Shown here piece by piece: positions 17,120 through 25,297 of a stretch of 64,000 nucleotides of DNA. Every line of letters begins with the position of its first letter. The stretch's first letter is position 1. Position numbers and translations under genes: made by a program. The notes beneath the pieces were generated by a model, which worked only from the letters and a program-made list of their open reading frames with translations, ran no database searches and was not told the origin of the DNA. Source of the stretch: Exiguobacterium alkaliphilum 12/1 (lineage in GTDB: Bacteria; Bacillota; Bacilli; Exiguobacteriales; Exiguobacteriaceae); contig NZ_JJMW01000063.1 of the NCBI RefSeq assembly GCF_000714435.1, forward strand, positions 62,001 to 126,000, given 5' to 3'.

Positions 17120-19441
17120 TTATTCTTGATACGTCTTCAATACTTCTTGGAGCGGGATATTGTCGATTTTGCGGCGGCTGATGAACGTGCTCGCGAAGAA
17201 GAGGAGCGTCACCGCGCCGAGCGTATACACCAGGTACATCCATTCGAACTCGAGCGGCAGGACGAGTCCGTAATCTTGTGCGAACAAGACGATGATGAGC
17301 CGAAGGACGAGGAGCGCGATCGGGATACTGAGGAGCGCCGAGACGAGCGCATAGACGAAATAGCTGTCGAGAATCATCGATCGGACCTCACGTCGGTCGT
17401 AACCCATCACTTTCAAGAGCGAGATGACGTAATAGTTTTTTTCGACTGTGAGCGCGGTCAGGACGAACAGGATGCTGAACGCGATTAACGCGGAGGCGCC
17501 GATCATGACGTTCATCATGAAGTTCATGTATTCGTTAATCGATTTGGACTGGTCGATCAAGCTGTCACGCGACAAAATCGTCGGATAGTCGGTCTCGTCC
17601 GGTCGTTCGGTCGCATAAATACCGTTGAACAAGTCGCGTGACGTCCCGTCCGACAACTGTTCGCTGAGCGCTGTGCGGGCCAAGTAGACGATGTCACCCG
17701 CGTACTCGTCGGCGATGCCGCGAACCGGATACGACAACGTCTCGTTGTCAAGGGCGACCTCGAGCGTGTCCCCGGCCTCGAGACCGAGCTTCAAGGCGAG
17801 CGAAGCGCTCACGATGACCTCGTCTGAGGCGGGCGTCAAGTCGTTCCCGTCTCGGTCCGTCAGTCGATAGAGCGTGGCCGTGTCGTCGAGTCCTTTCAGC
17901 GTGACGAGCTTGTCTTCGACGAACGCGAACGGATAGGTGAGGAACGGCTCTTGCCCGTCGCGAAGCGTAGGTTGCGTCGTCGTGTACGCCTCGTACGCGT
18001 AGTCGGCCTCGTTCAACTCGCCGACCGTCATCCGATCGACCGCCCCGTTCATCATGAGGGCGAAGACGATGAGGAGCGTCGAGAAGAGAATGCCGAAAAA
18101 GAAGATGATGAAGCTGCCCGTGCTCTTGACGGCGTATAAATATTTGAACTTCGTCTTACCACGTGCGTTTCGAAGCAGACGGCTGACGATGCGGCTGAGA
18201 CGGTTGAGCGACACGTTGTCGCGAGGTGAGAGGAGCGCGAGCGCGCTCTCACCCATCAATTTATAAATGACGGCCCCGGCGACGAGCGTGAAGAAGAGGA
18301 GCGGGGCGAAGACGGCCGTGAGAAAGACGAGCGGGCTTTGGGCGATGGTGATGGACGGCAATAGATAAAAATCGAGATATAGGTCTTTGAGTGGGTCGGC
18401 GAAATAGAGGCCGAGGAAATAGCCGACGACGAGCATGACGGTCGCGAACAGCAAGATGAGCACCAAATACGGTATGGCGATTTGGCGTCGACTGTAACCG
18501 ATCGCTTTCAACAGGCCGATTTGACCGCGCTCGGCCTCGAGCATGTTCGAGATCAAGATGGCGACGATGATGACGGCGATGGAGACGATGAAGAGGCTCA
18601 AGCCGAGCGCCATCGCTTTACCGGACGAGATCTCACTATAGATGGCGCCACTACGCATAATGTTTTCCGTCTCCATGACCGAGATGACGAACGGGAGGTC
18701 GACGTCCGTTTGGACCGTCTCGTCCGTGACGCCCGCGAGACGGAACGATTCCGTCCCGCTCAGCGTTTCATAAGCCGAATCCGTCATGAGCAAGAGCGTC
18801 TGCGTGCCCGGGTCCAGGTTGAAGAAGTTGTCGTCAAAGAGCGGCAACGTATAGTCCGGGAACAAGACGAACCCGGTCACCGTGAACGGTTCCCCGAGGT
18901 CGATCGTGTCGCCGATGTCGATCCCGTTCTTTTCGGCTGACTTCGTATTGATGGCGACCTCGTCGTCCGCGCTCGGAGGTCGACCGGCCTCGAGGTAGGA
19001 CAGGTTGATCGTGTCCGCGTCTTTTAAGACGAGCCCACGATGCTCCTTGTCGTCGAACGTGTAGTTGAACAACTTCGAGGAACGGAGTTCGAGCGTCACG
19101 TCGCCCATCTCACGCGCGACGGCATCGATGCGGGAATCGATTAGCGCTTCGAAGGCCGCCTCGTCGTCACGTTTCAAGTCGGCGAGCGTGTACCGGCCAG
19201 CGGCGATGAAATCAGCGAGCGCCGGTGTGGCCGCCTCCTCCTCGGTGACGCGGTTGAGCATCTCGACGGCGAAGTCTTCCTGATTCGACGAGGCGAGATA
19301 TTCCTCGGTCGGCACTTCGATGCCGCTGATGCCGTAGAACATCATCGTGTACGTGAGCGAGCTCATGACGATGATGACGGCGATGGCGAGGAGTTCCATC
19401 CATTTGCCGGCGAGCGTCTTCCATACGTTTTTATACAGCAT
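17120..19441 (-). CDS. ABC transporter permease, FtsX/MacB type with two FtsX domains
   Basis: A 773-residue membrane protein with a first transmembrane segment near residue 20, a large extracellular region (about 45-275), a three-helix FtsX block (about 280-400), a second TM and extracellular domain (about 445-630), and a final FtsX block to the C-terminus. This two-FtsX layout is that of large Firmicutes exporters of the BceB/lipoprotein-translocase class that act with a LolD-type ATPase. An ATG at 19441 lies 6 nt after GGGGGTG; an alternative GTG at 19450 overlaps the ATPase stop (GTGA). The substrate is unknown. Confidence 0.85.
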   Translation of the reverse strand: MLYKNVWKTLAGKWMELLAIAVIIVMSSLTYTMMFYGISGIEVPTEEYLASSNQEDFAVEMLNRVTEEEAATPALADFIAAGRYTLADLKRDDEAAFEALIDSRIDAVAREMGDVTLELRSSKLFNYTFDDKEHRGLVLKDADTINLSYLEAGRPPSADDEVAINTKSAEKNGIDIGDTIDLGEPFTVTGFVLFPDYTLPLFDDNFFNLDPGTQTLLLMTDSAYETLSGTESFRLAGVTDETVQTDVDLPFVISVMETENIMRSGAIYSEISSGKAMALGLSLFIVSIAVIIVAILISNMLEAERGQIGLLKAIGYSRRQIAIPYLVLILLFATVMLVVGYFLGLYFADPLKDLYLDFYLLPSITIAQSPLVFLTAVFAPLLFFTLVAGAVIYKLMGESALALLSPRDNVSLNRLSRIVSRLLRNARGKTKFKYLYAVKSTGSFIIFFFGILFSTLLIVFALMMNGAVDRMTVGELNEADYAYEAYTTTQPTLRDGQEPFLTYPFAFVEDKLVTLKGLDDTATLYRLTDRDGNDLTPASDEVIVSASLALKLGLEAGDTLEVALDNETLSYPVRGIADEYAGDIVYLARTALSEQLSDGTSRDLFNGIYATERPDETDYPTILSRDSLIDQSKSINEYMNFMMNVMIGASALIAFSILFVLTALTVEKNYYVISLLKVMGYDRREVRSMILDSYFVYALVSALLSIPIALLVLRLIIVLFAQDYGLVLPLEFEWMYLVYTLGAVTLLFFASTFISRRKIDNIPLQEVLKTYQE

Positions 19442-19446
19442 CTGTC

Positions 19447-20145
19447 TCACCCCCAGTGGATGTCATGAGCGGCTTGTTTGACCGGGTTGTGTGTCAGTTC
19501 GACGATGCGGCCCGAGTTCATCTTGATGACGTCGTCGGCCATCGCCCCGATGCCGGTGTTGTGCGTGATGACGACGACCGTCTTGCGGTATTTCTCGTTC
19601 AAGCGTTCGAGCAGCTCGAGCACTTTCTTCGAATTGTCCTCGTCGAGCGAGCCCGTCGGTTCGTCGCAAAAGACGATGGACGGGTTTTTCGCAAGGCTCC
19701 GGGCGACGGAGACGCGCTGTTGCTCCCCGCCGGACAGTTGATACGGATATTTATCGCGAGCGCCTTTCAGTCCGACTTGGTCGAGTAACTCGTCAATCGG
19801 GAGCGGGTCGTCCGTCAAGTCGGCGCCGATTTGAATGTTCTCATAGACGGTCAAGTTTTGGAGCAGATTATACTGTTGGAAGATAAAGCCGAGGTGGTCA
19901 CGTCGGAACGCCGTCATCTGTTCCGGGGTGAGGTCGGTCAGGACGATGTCGTCGAACGTGATCGTACCGGATGTGACCGTGTCGAGACCACTGATGACGT
20001 TTAAGAGCGTGCTCTTACCGCTCCCGCTCGGTCCTAAAATGACGACGAACGCCCCGTCCTGAATCGTCACATCGACGTTTTTCAACGCAGTCGTCTCGAC
20101 GTCGCCTGTCTTATAGATTTTCGATACGTGCTCGAGTCGAATCAT
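19447..20145 (-). CDS. ABC transporter ATP-binding protein, LolD/MacB type
   Basis: A 232-residue ATPase with Walker A GPSGSGKST (near 38), Q-loop FIFQQYNLL, signature LSGGEQQRVSVARS, Walker B IVFCDEPTGSLDE and a switch histidine in VITHN. The SLDE after the Walker B is typical of the MacB/LolD/FtsE group that partners with FtsX-type permeases. AAGGAGGG precedes the ATG. The permease gene follows directly, its possible GTG start overlapping this stop, so the two make one exporter. No two-component genes are beside it. Confidence 0.93.
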   Translation of the reverse strand: MIRLEHVSKIYKTGDVETTALKNVDVTIQDGAFVVILGPSGSGKSTLLNVISGLDTVTSGTITFDDIVLTDLTPEQMTAFRRDHLGFIFQQYNLLQNLTVYENIQIGADLTDDPLPIDELLDQVGLKGARDKYPYQLSGGEQQRVSVARSLAKNPSIVFCDEPTGSLDEDNSKKVLELLERLNEKYRKTVVVITHNTGIGAMADDVIKMNSGRIVELTHNPVKQAAHDIHWG

Positions 20146-20319
20146 CAGAAACCCTCCTTTGTCCGTTACAGGTTATGTACCCGCTTTCAAAGAAGTGGCG
20201 TCGAATCCGTTTGAACATTTCACGAAAACGGGTACATTTTTCAAAAAATAGTGAAACCGCTTCAACTGTGATAAAATAATATTACCAGGTACTAATTTTT
20301 GTTTGGAGGAGAAACTACT

Positions 20320-21150
20320 ATGAAGATTGCTTACATTACGGACAGCACGGTCGTCTTACCGGATTCGATTAAACACCACCCGGACATCCACATCGTCCCG
20401 CTTTATGTCGTCAAAGGGGACACGCCATATAAAGACGGCATCGAGGTCGACGCGGAGACGGTCTATGAATGGATCGACGCGGGCGAGCGCGTCTCGACGA
20501 GCCAGCCGGCGATCGGGGATTTCGTCACGATTTATGAAGAGTTGAAACAGACGTACGACATGGGCATTGCCATCCACTTGTCATCCGATTTGAGCGGGAC
20601 GTACTCGGCATCGGTCCAAGGGGCGGAAATCGCCGAGTTCAAACTGCTCGCGATTGACTCACGCGCCGGTATCTATACGATGGGACTTTTGCTTGCGGAA
20701 CTGATCGAGCGCGTTGAGCGCGGCGATGCGCTCGAAGACGTCGAGGCGTATATGAACGAGCGTGTCAAGGACGTACGCATCGAGTTGACGATTCAAAACT
20801 TGACGCAGATGCAAAAGGGCGGACGTATCTCGAAATCGAAAGCGCTCATCGGCAACATGCTCCAATTGAAGCCGGTGCTCCGTTTCGAGGACGGGTTGAT
20901 CGTGCCGTATCAGACGGTGCGGACGTACAAGAAGGCGCAGGCCCATCTGTTCGAGGTCATCCGCGCCGCCATCGAGTCTGGCGAGTGCACGGACGTCTCC
21001 ATCTTCCACGGAAACGTGCCAGAGTTGGCCGAATCATGGAAGCAACAACTCGGGGACGACGTGCCGATTCGAATCGATACGCTCGCACCGCTCCTCGGCG
21101 CCCATACCGGGTCGGGCTCGATTGGCATCTCGTACTTGAAAGCGAAATAA
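20320..21150 (+). CDS. DegV-family fatty acid-binding protein (second copy)
   Basis: A 276-residue DegV protein: KIAYITDSTVVLPDS at the start, STSQPAIGDFVTIYEEL near 65, AIHLSSDLSGTYSA near 88, the MQKGGRISKSKALIGNMLQLKP block near 170 and a terminal HTGSGSIGISYL. It should bind a fatty acid for FakA-type phosphorylation, perhaps with a different chain preference from the protein at 14028. GGAGGA lies 9 nt before the ATG. It is monocistronic with its own terminator. Confidence 0.92.
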   Translation: MKIAYITDSTVVLPDSIKHHPDIHIVPLYVVKGDTPYKDGIEVDAETVYEWIDAGERVSTSQPAIGDFVTIYEELKQTYDMGIAIHLSSDLSGTYSASVQGAEIAEFKLLAIDSRAGIYTMGLLLAELIERVERGDALEDVEAYMNERVKDVRIELTIQNLTQMQKGGRISKSKALIGNMLQLKPVLRFEDGLIVPYQTVRTYKKAQAHLFEVIRAAIESGECTDVSIFHGNVPELAESWKQQLGDDVPIRIDTLAPLLGAHTGSGSIGISYLKAK

Positions 21151-21156
21151 CGAGCG

Positions 21157-21184
21157 AACCGTGGCCTCGGCCACGGTTTTTTAT
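21157..21184 (+). terminator. Terminator of the second degV
   Basis: AACCGTGGCC-TC-GGCCACGGTT, a perfect 10-bp stem, followed by a run of T. Confidence 0.9.
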
Positions 21185-21271
21185 TGTCACAACTTTCAAA
21201 CTTCGGCTGGAATCTTCCACCAAAACCCTTCATACTGTAAACGAATGCTAAGTTGAAAGGGAGGAAAGACG

Positions 21272-22954
21272 ATGCGATTTCGCAAATATCTCGTTCGCAG
21301 TTGGTTGTCGTGGTCGCTCGTCTTTGCCGGGATCGCTTACGCCACGTGGCAGAACATGGGGGCGTTCGACTGGACGCTCTTCGGTTTCATATACACGCTC
21401 GGTGCCTTATTCGTCATGAACCCGCTCAAACGGCGCCATCTTCACTTCACGTTCCACGAGATGTTCGTCTTTATGACGTTTTTCTTGTATGGGCTCGTGC
21501 CGGCGCTCGTCATGGGTCAATTGTTGTTACTTACGTTCCAGGCACGCTCGTTCACGAAGAAGGTCGGCCGGCGTCGCTTCCTGCATTTTTATCCGCTCAA
21601 TACGCTGATTGAGGCGATGATTTTGCTCGTGCCCGGGCTCGTCTACTTGCGACTCGGCGGCGAGATTGGCGCATCGGTCCATCTGCTCGAGCAAGGGATG
21701 GCGCTCCTCGCGTTCTTCGCGACGCTCTATCTCGTCCTCGGTTTCAGTTTCGTCTTGTCCCGTTTCTTGATTGGAGAGCGAATCCCGCTGCCGATCATGT
21801 GGCGCCTGCTCCGCTTCGACTGGCTCGTCGTCTCGCTCGAACTACTGTTCACGATGGTCGCCATCGAGGCGTATCAGCTGTTCGGCTATGTCGGCTTGAT
21901 GGGGACGTTCTTCGTCTTGTCGCTCTTGAAGATGAGTCTTTCGAAGGCGACGGAGACGGAAGAGACGCAGACGAAGATCGATCAAATCGAACGGTTGAAG
22001 GAACAGTTGTACCGCGTCGACAGCGAACCGCTCCTCATCGAGAAGTTTTGGAACGGGATTCGCGAGATCGTCGAGGTCGAGCGTGGCTGGATTCAAGTGA
22101 ACCGGGAAGGGGTGCGCACGTTCTACGATATGACCGGGCGCGTCGACCACGGCATCCCGGACGCCTACACGCTCGAACGGCATCGGGACGCCTCCGAACC
22201 GTACTTCCTCTACGACTCGCTCCATGAATGGCACCCCGAGCTGTTGGCCCATCAGAGCGAGCTCCATCACTCGGCGCTCGGCATCCAGCCGGTGTATAGC
22301 CCGACGAACGCCGTCAGCTTCATGGTCTCGACGACGGCGAACGGGGCGTATGAAGAGGCGCTCGCCGTCGAGCTGCATCGTCTGTTGAAGACGCTGTCGT
22401 GGTCGCTCGAACGCATTGACGAGCGCGACCGGCTGCAACATGAGAGCCTGACCGACCCGCTCACCGGTCTTCCGAACCAACGGGCACTAAGGCGCTGGAC
22501 GAAAGAACGGATGAACGATGTCGCCTCGTATCCGTTGTCGGTCTTCTTGATCGACCTCGACCATTTCAAATCGGTCAACGACACGTATGGACACGCGTTC
22601 GGCGACGAGGTGTTAATCGAAGCGGGGGCGCTGTTCACACGACTCGTCCGTGGCGGCGACCTCGTCACACGATATGGCGGGGAAGAGTTCGTCTTCGTGT
22701 TTCCGCGGATGAACGAGATGTCGGCCTTGTTGACGGCAGAAAAGATCCGTCAAGCGCTCAAGGCCCATCCGTTCGGCACGGAAGGGGTCCGGCTTCAAGT
22801 GACAGCGAGTATCGGCATCGAGACGATTCACGAGTTCGACGAGCTCGACACCGTCCTACGAAACGCCGACCGGGCGATGTATGTTGGGGCGAAGTTCAAC
22901 GGACGCGACCGGGTCGCCCATTATCGGGACACGTCGACGGAACGAATTCAATAA
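21272..22954 (+). CDS. Diguanylate cyclase with membrane, GAF-like and GGDEF regions
   Basis: A 560-residue protein with six hydrophobic segments in residues 10-220, a linker helix (ETQTKIDQIERLKEQLY), a GAF-like region (about 250-385) and a GGDEF domain (SLTDPLTGLPNQRALRR ... DLDHFKSVNDTYGHAFGD ... RYGGEEFVFVF). The active site is intact and RGGD, five residues before GGEEF, is a product-inhibition I-site. The layout resembles DgcP of Bacillus subtilis. It should make cyclic di-GMP at the membrane. GGGAGGAAA precedes the ATG. No EAL or HD-GYP phosphodiesterase is in this window. Confidence 0.88.
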   Translation: MRFRKYLVRSWLSWSLVFAGIAYATWQNMGAFDWTLFGFIYTLGALFVMNPLKRRHLHFTFHEMFVFMTFFLYGLVPALVMGQLLLLTFQARSFTKKVGRRRFLHFYPLNTLIEAMILLVPGLVYLRLGGEIGASVHLLEQGMALLAFFATLYLVLGFSFVLSRFLIGERIPLPIMWRLLRFDWLVVSLELLFTMVAIEAYQLFGYVGLMGTFFVLSLLKMSLSKATETEETQTKIDQIERLKEQLYRVDSEPLLIEKFWNGIREIVEVERGWIQVNREGVRTFYDMTGRVDHGIPDAYTLERHRDASEPYFLYDSLHEWHPELLAHQSELHHSALGIQPVYSPTNAVSFMVSTTANGAYEEALAVELHRLLKTLSWSLERIDERDRLQHESLTDPLTGLPNQRALRRWTKERMNDVASYPLSVFLIDLDHFKSVNDTYGHAFGDEVLIEAGALFTRLVRGGDLVTRYGGEEFVFVFPRMNEMSALLTAEKIRQALKAHPFGTEGVRLQVTASIGIETIHEFDELDTVLRNADRAMYVGAKFNGRDRVAHYRDTSTERIQ

Positions 22955-22955
22955 G

Positions 22956-22986
22956 AAAAGGAGAATCCGCGATGGATTCTCCTTTT
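22956..22986. terminator. Bidirectional terminator between convergent genes
   Basis: AAAAGGAGAATCC pairs with GGATTCTCCTTTT around GCGAT, giving U-runs on both strands. It can end the diguanylate cyclase (+) and the HNH-repeat gene (-). Confidence 0.85.
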
Positions 22987-23001
22987 TGCATGAATGATGG
23001 A

Positions 23002-23643
23002 TTATAATTTCGAACTAAATATTTCAGATTCGACCGCGTGGATGGCAGCCGACCAAGAACCGTAACGGTGTAAAATGGCTTTCGTCGAAGGTTTGTTGTT
23101 TCGTTTCGCCCATTCGCGATACGCCTCGAAGGAGAGGGAGAAGCCCATCTCGTGAATCGCTTCCCGGAGCGCGCCGGACAGTTCCGACTTCGAATAGGTG
23201 ACACTCGCCTCAAGACCGGCTTCGGCGCAGGCGTCGTGCCATGACCCGAACGTCTTGACGATGTGGTAATGGCTCGGGGCCTTTGGATGAAGTTTCCGCC
23301 ATTCCTGATACTTTTTCAATGTGATGATCGAGCCCATGTCACGCGAATAGAGCGCGAGCGTCTCGATGATGTCATCACGCGTATACTTCGGCATCTTATC
23401 CGGAAGATCGACGGTCGTCTCCCCGTGCCATTCGTAACCGGCGATGGCGAGCGCCTCGGCCCATGAGCCGAACTGACGGATAATCGACTCGGGGGACGGC
23501 CAGTTTTGTTCCATCGCGAAGCGGCGATAGACGGAGCGGCGCGGACGTTCCTTCAACAAGTCCCCGAGGAGGCGAATGCAGTGGATCATCCTCTGCTGTT
23601 CGGTGGACAGGTGATGGGATTTAGTGGATAGCGATTGACTCAA
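23002..23643 (-). CDS. Protein with three homing-endonuclease-associated (HNH_repeat) motifs
   Basis: A 213-residue protein built from three repeats of about 60-65 residues, each ending in a similar helix pair: SIIRQFGSWAEALAIAGY, YHIVKTFGSWHDACAEAGL and AILHRYGSWSAAIHAV. This F/YGSW-x2-A pattern is the homing-endonuclease-associated repeat, a small DNA-binding unit. No HNH or GIY-YIG nuclease motif is present, so a stand-alone DNA-binding role is likely but unproven. AAGGAGG is located inside any longer frame; the TTG at 23643, 8 nt after it, is therefore chosen over the ATG at 23670. Confidence 0.72.
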   Translation of the reverse strand: MSQSLSTKSHHLSTEQQRMIHCIRLLGDLLKERPRRSVYRRFAMEQNWPSPESIIRQFGSWAEALAIAGYEWHGETTVDLPDKMPKYTRDDIIETLALYSRDMGSIITLKKYQEWRKLHPKAPSHYHIVKTFGSWHDACAEAGLEASVTYSKSELSGALREAIHEMGFSLSFEAYREWAKRNNKPSTKAILHRYGSWSAAIHAVESEIFSSKL

Positions 23644-23902
23644 TGATGGTTCCTCCTTCCATGGACTCATATCTGAACCGACAATGATGACGAAAAATGC
23701 TTCTACAATCATACTATCGGACAGTTTTTCGAAATCATAAGTGGATTTCGTAATTTCTTTGTAACGTTTTAACAGAAGACTAGGTCTAAAGTCAGGTTCA
23801 GAATTCGAAAAAAGGGTAACAGTTCTATTACAAATTTAATAACAAGTGGTTCCAATTGTAAACAAAAAGTTTTATAAATGGGTAAAATGTAATAATTTGT
23901 AC

Positions 23903-23955
23903 AAAAAAGTACCCAACTGGTCAATGGGGTCATCGCCTTTGCACCAGTTGAGTAC
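23903..23955 (-). ncRNA. Candidate short RNA or leader attenuator
   Basis: On the minus strand GTACTCAACTGGT (23955-23943) and ACCAGTTGGGTAC (23921-23909) form a 13-bp stem (one mismatch) with a 21-nt loop, followed at once by TTTTTTG. A good promoter lies just upstream, so RNA starting there would be about 50-60 nt and consist almost only of this hairpin. It is either an independent small RNA or an attenuator in a long 5' leader of the HNH-repeat gene, whose start is about 260 nt further on. The rest of the 450-bp gap (23644-24095) is AT-rich with no supported gene. Confidence 0.5.
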
Positions 23956-23961
23956 CCTTCT

Positions 23962-23990
23962 ATAATAAATTTAATTTTCAGACTAATCAA
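23962..23990 (-). promoter_or_regulatory. Promoter for the candidate short RNA
   Basis: On the minus strand TTGATT (23990-23985) and TATTAT (23967-23962) are separated by exactly 17 bp. Predicted transcription would begin at the base of the hairpin. Confidence 0.55.
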
Positions 23991-24047
23991 TAAAAGTTTT
24001 TAAAATATATGATTTTTTTCAAAGAGTGGTCAGTGTAAGATAGAGTC

Positions 24048-24056
24048 TGCTAAAAT
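24048..24056 (+). promoter_or_regulatory. Extended -10 promoter of uppP
   Basis: TGC-TAAAAT forms an extended -10 about 40 bp before the uppP start. No strong -35 is evident, which is acceptable for an extended -10. Confidence 0.45.
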
Positions 24057-24095
24057 AGCCGCATTGAGTGAAAAAAGAAAAGAGGACAATTTGAT

Positions 24096-24908
24096 ATGAC
24101 AATCTGGTTATTTTACTTATTGCTCGGTGTGATTCAAGGCTTCACCGAGCCGATTCCCATCTCGTCGAGTGGGCACTTGGTCATCTTCCAAGAGCTGTTC
24201 AACATTCAGTTGCCGGGGTTGTCGTTCGAGATTTTCGTCAACTTCGCCTCGCTCCTCGCCGTCTTGACGATTTACCGGAAAGACGTCGTCCGCCTCGTCG
24301 TCAGTCTTTGGACGTTCCTATTTAAGAAAGACCGGAGCGACGACACGATGGTCGACGTCAAGTTCATCGGGCTGTTGCTCGTGGCGACGGTGCCGGCCGG
24401 CGTGCTCGGTGTCGTTTTCGGCGATTGGATTGGCGAGACGCTAAGCGGTGTCGCGACGGTCGGGTATACGTTGATTCTCACAGGTCTCGCGCTCTGGTTC
24501 ATCCGCAACATGCGTGGGAGCAAAGGCGACGGCGGCATCACGCTCCGTGACGCCATCTTGATCGGGCTCGCCCAGGCGGCCGCGCTCATCCCAGGGATTA
24601 GCCGGTCGGGCGCGACGATCGTCATGGCGCTCCTCCTCGGTATCAAACAAGAGACGGCGCTCCGTTTCTCGTTCTTCATGTTCATCCCCGTCAGTCTCGG
24701 CACGATTCTATTAGACGGACCGGCACTGTTCACGAACCCGGAGACGCGCGAGCTGTTCGGTCCGCTCATCGTGGCGTTCATCGCCTCGTACATCTTGACG
24801 GCCGTGTCGTTGAAATGGTTCCAACACATCATGGCCAAAGGCGAGCTCAAGTACTTCTCGTTCTATTGCTGGGCGGTCGGGATTCTCGTCGTCTTGTTCT
24901 TAGCTTAA
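24096..24908 (+). CDS. uppP: Undecaprenyl-diphosphatase
   Basis: A 270-residue membrane protein with about eight hydrophobic segments. The family motif near residue 17 reads EPIPISSSGHLVIFQ, and the second motif is LIPGISRSGATIVMALLLG near 165. The enzyme recycles the lipid carrier undecaprenyl diphosphate to the monophosphate for peptidoglycan synthesis and can give bacitracin resistance. The usual EFLPISSSGH is EPIPISSSGH here, a modest variation. Monocistronic, with its own terminator. Confidence 0.94.
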   Translation: MTIWLFYLLLGVIQGFTEPIPISSSGHLVIFQELFNIQLPGLSFEIFVNFASLLAVLTIYRKDVVRLVVSLWTFLFKKDRSDDTMVDVKFIGLLLVATVPAGVLGVVFGDWIGETLSGVATVGYTLILTGLALWFIRNMRGSKGDGGITLRDAILIGLAQAAALIPGISRSGATIVMALLLGIKQETALRFSFFMFIPVSLGTILLDGPALFTNPETRELFGPLIVAFIASYILTAVSLKWFQHIMAKGELKYFSFYCWAVGILVVLFLA

Positions 24909-24915
24909 TTTGTCG

Positions 24916-24944
24916 GCGCTGCTCACACGAGCGGCGCTTTTTTT
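24916..24944 (+). terminator. uppP terminator
   Basis: GCGCTGCTC pairs with GAGCGGCGC (one G-T) around ACAC, followed by seven T. Confidence 0.9.
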
Positions 24945-25005
24945 GCGTATTTTGTTTTGCGCTCCTCTTCATTTTGCGCTACAGTTGATGCGTACAAACA
25001 AATAT

Positions 25006-25140
25006 TCCTTCGGGGTCGGGTGAAAGTCCCAACCGGCGGTGATAGGCGAACGCCTTAAGTCCGTGACCCGGGCGCACGTGTGCGAACGGTGGATCTAGTG
25101 AGACTCTAGAGCCGACAGTATAGTCTGGATGGGAGAAGGA
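25006..25140 (+). promoter_or_regulatory. FMN riboswitch (RFN element)
   Basis: The conserved RFN blocks are present in order: TTCGGGGTCGGGTGAAA, CCCAACCGGCGGT, AGTCCGTGACCC, GGTGGATC, AGAGCCGACAGTATAGTC and GGATGGGAGAAGG. It lies about 160 nt upstream of ribD and is followed by a rho-independent hairpin, so FMN binding should cause premature termination of the riboflavin operon. Confidence 0.97.
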
Positions 25141-25239
25141 AAAATCGACAGGTCCACGCGACCTGTAGTTCGTCGTACGCTTTTCTGCAAAGAAAATGTT
25201 TATTTGGCTTGTCCAAATACGACTGACACCTCCCACCGA

Positions 25240-25271
25240 GACCTTGAGGACATGTCCTTCAGGTCTTTTTT
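25240..25271 (+). terminator. Expression-platform terminator of the FMN riboswitch
   Basis: GACCT-TG-AGGAC-AT-GTCCT-TC-AGGTC hairpin (one mismatch and one G-T in the middle) followed by six T, between the RFN aptamer and the ribD ribosome site. Confidence 0.85.
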
Positions 25272-25297
25272 GTTTGTACGAAACAAGGAGGGAGATT

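Noticed and set aside
23769-23990. Minus-strand ORF of 73 codons in the AT-rich gap
   Set aside because: Low-complexity hydrophobic translation, no Shine-Dalgarno, and it runs through the promoter-hairpin unit.
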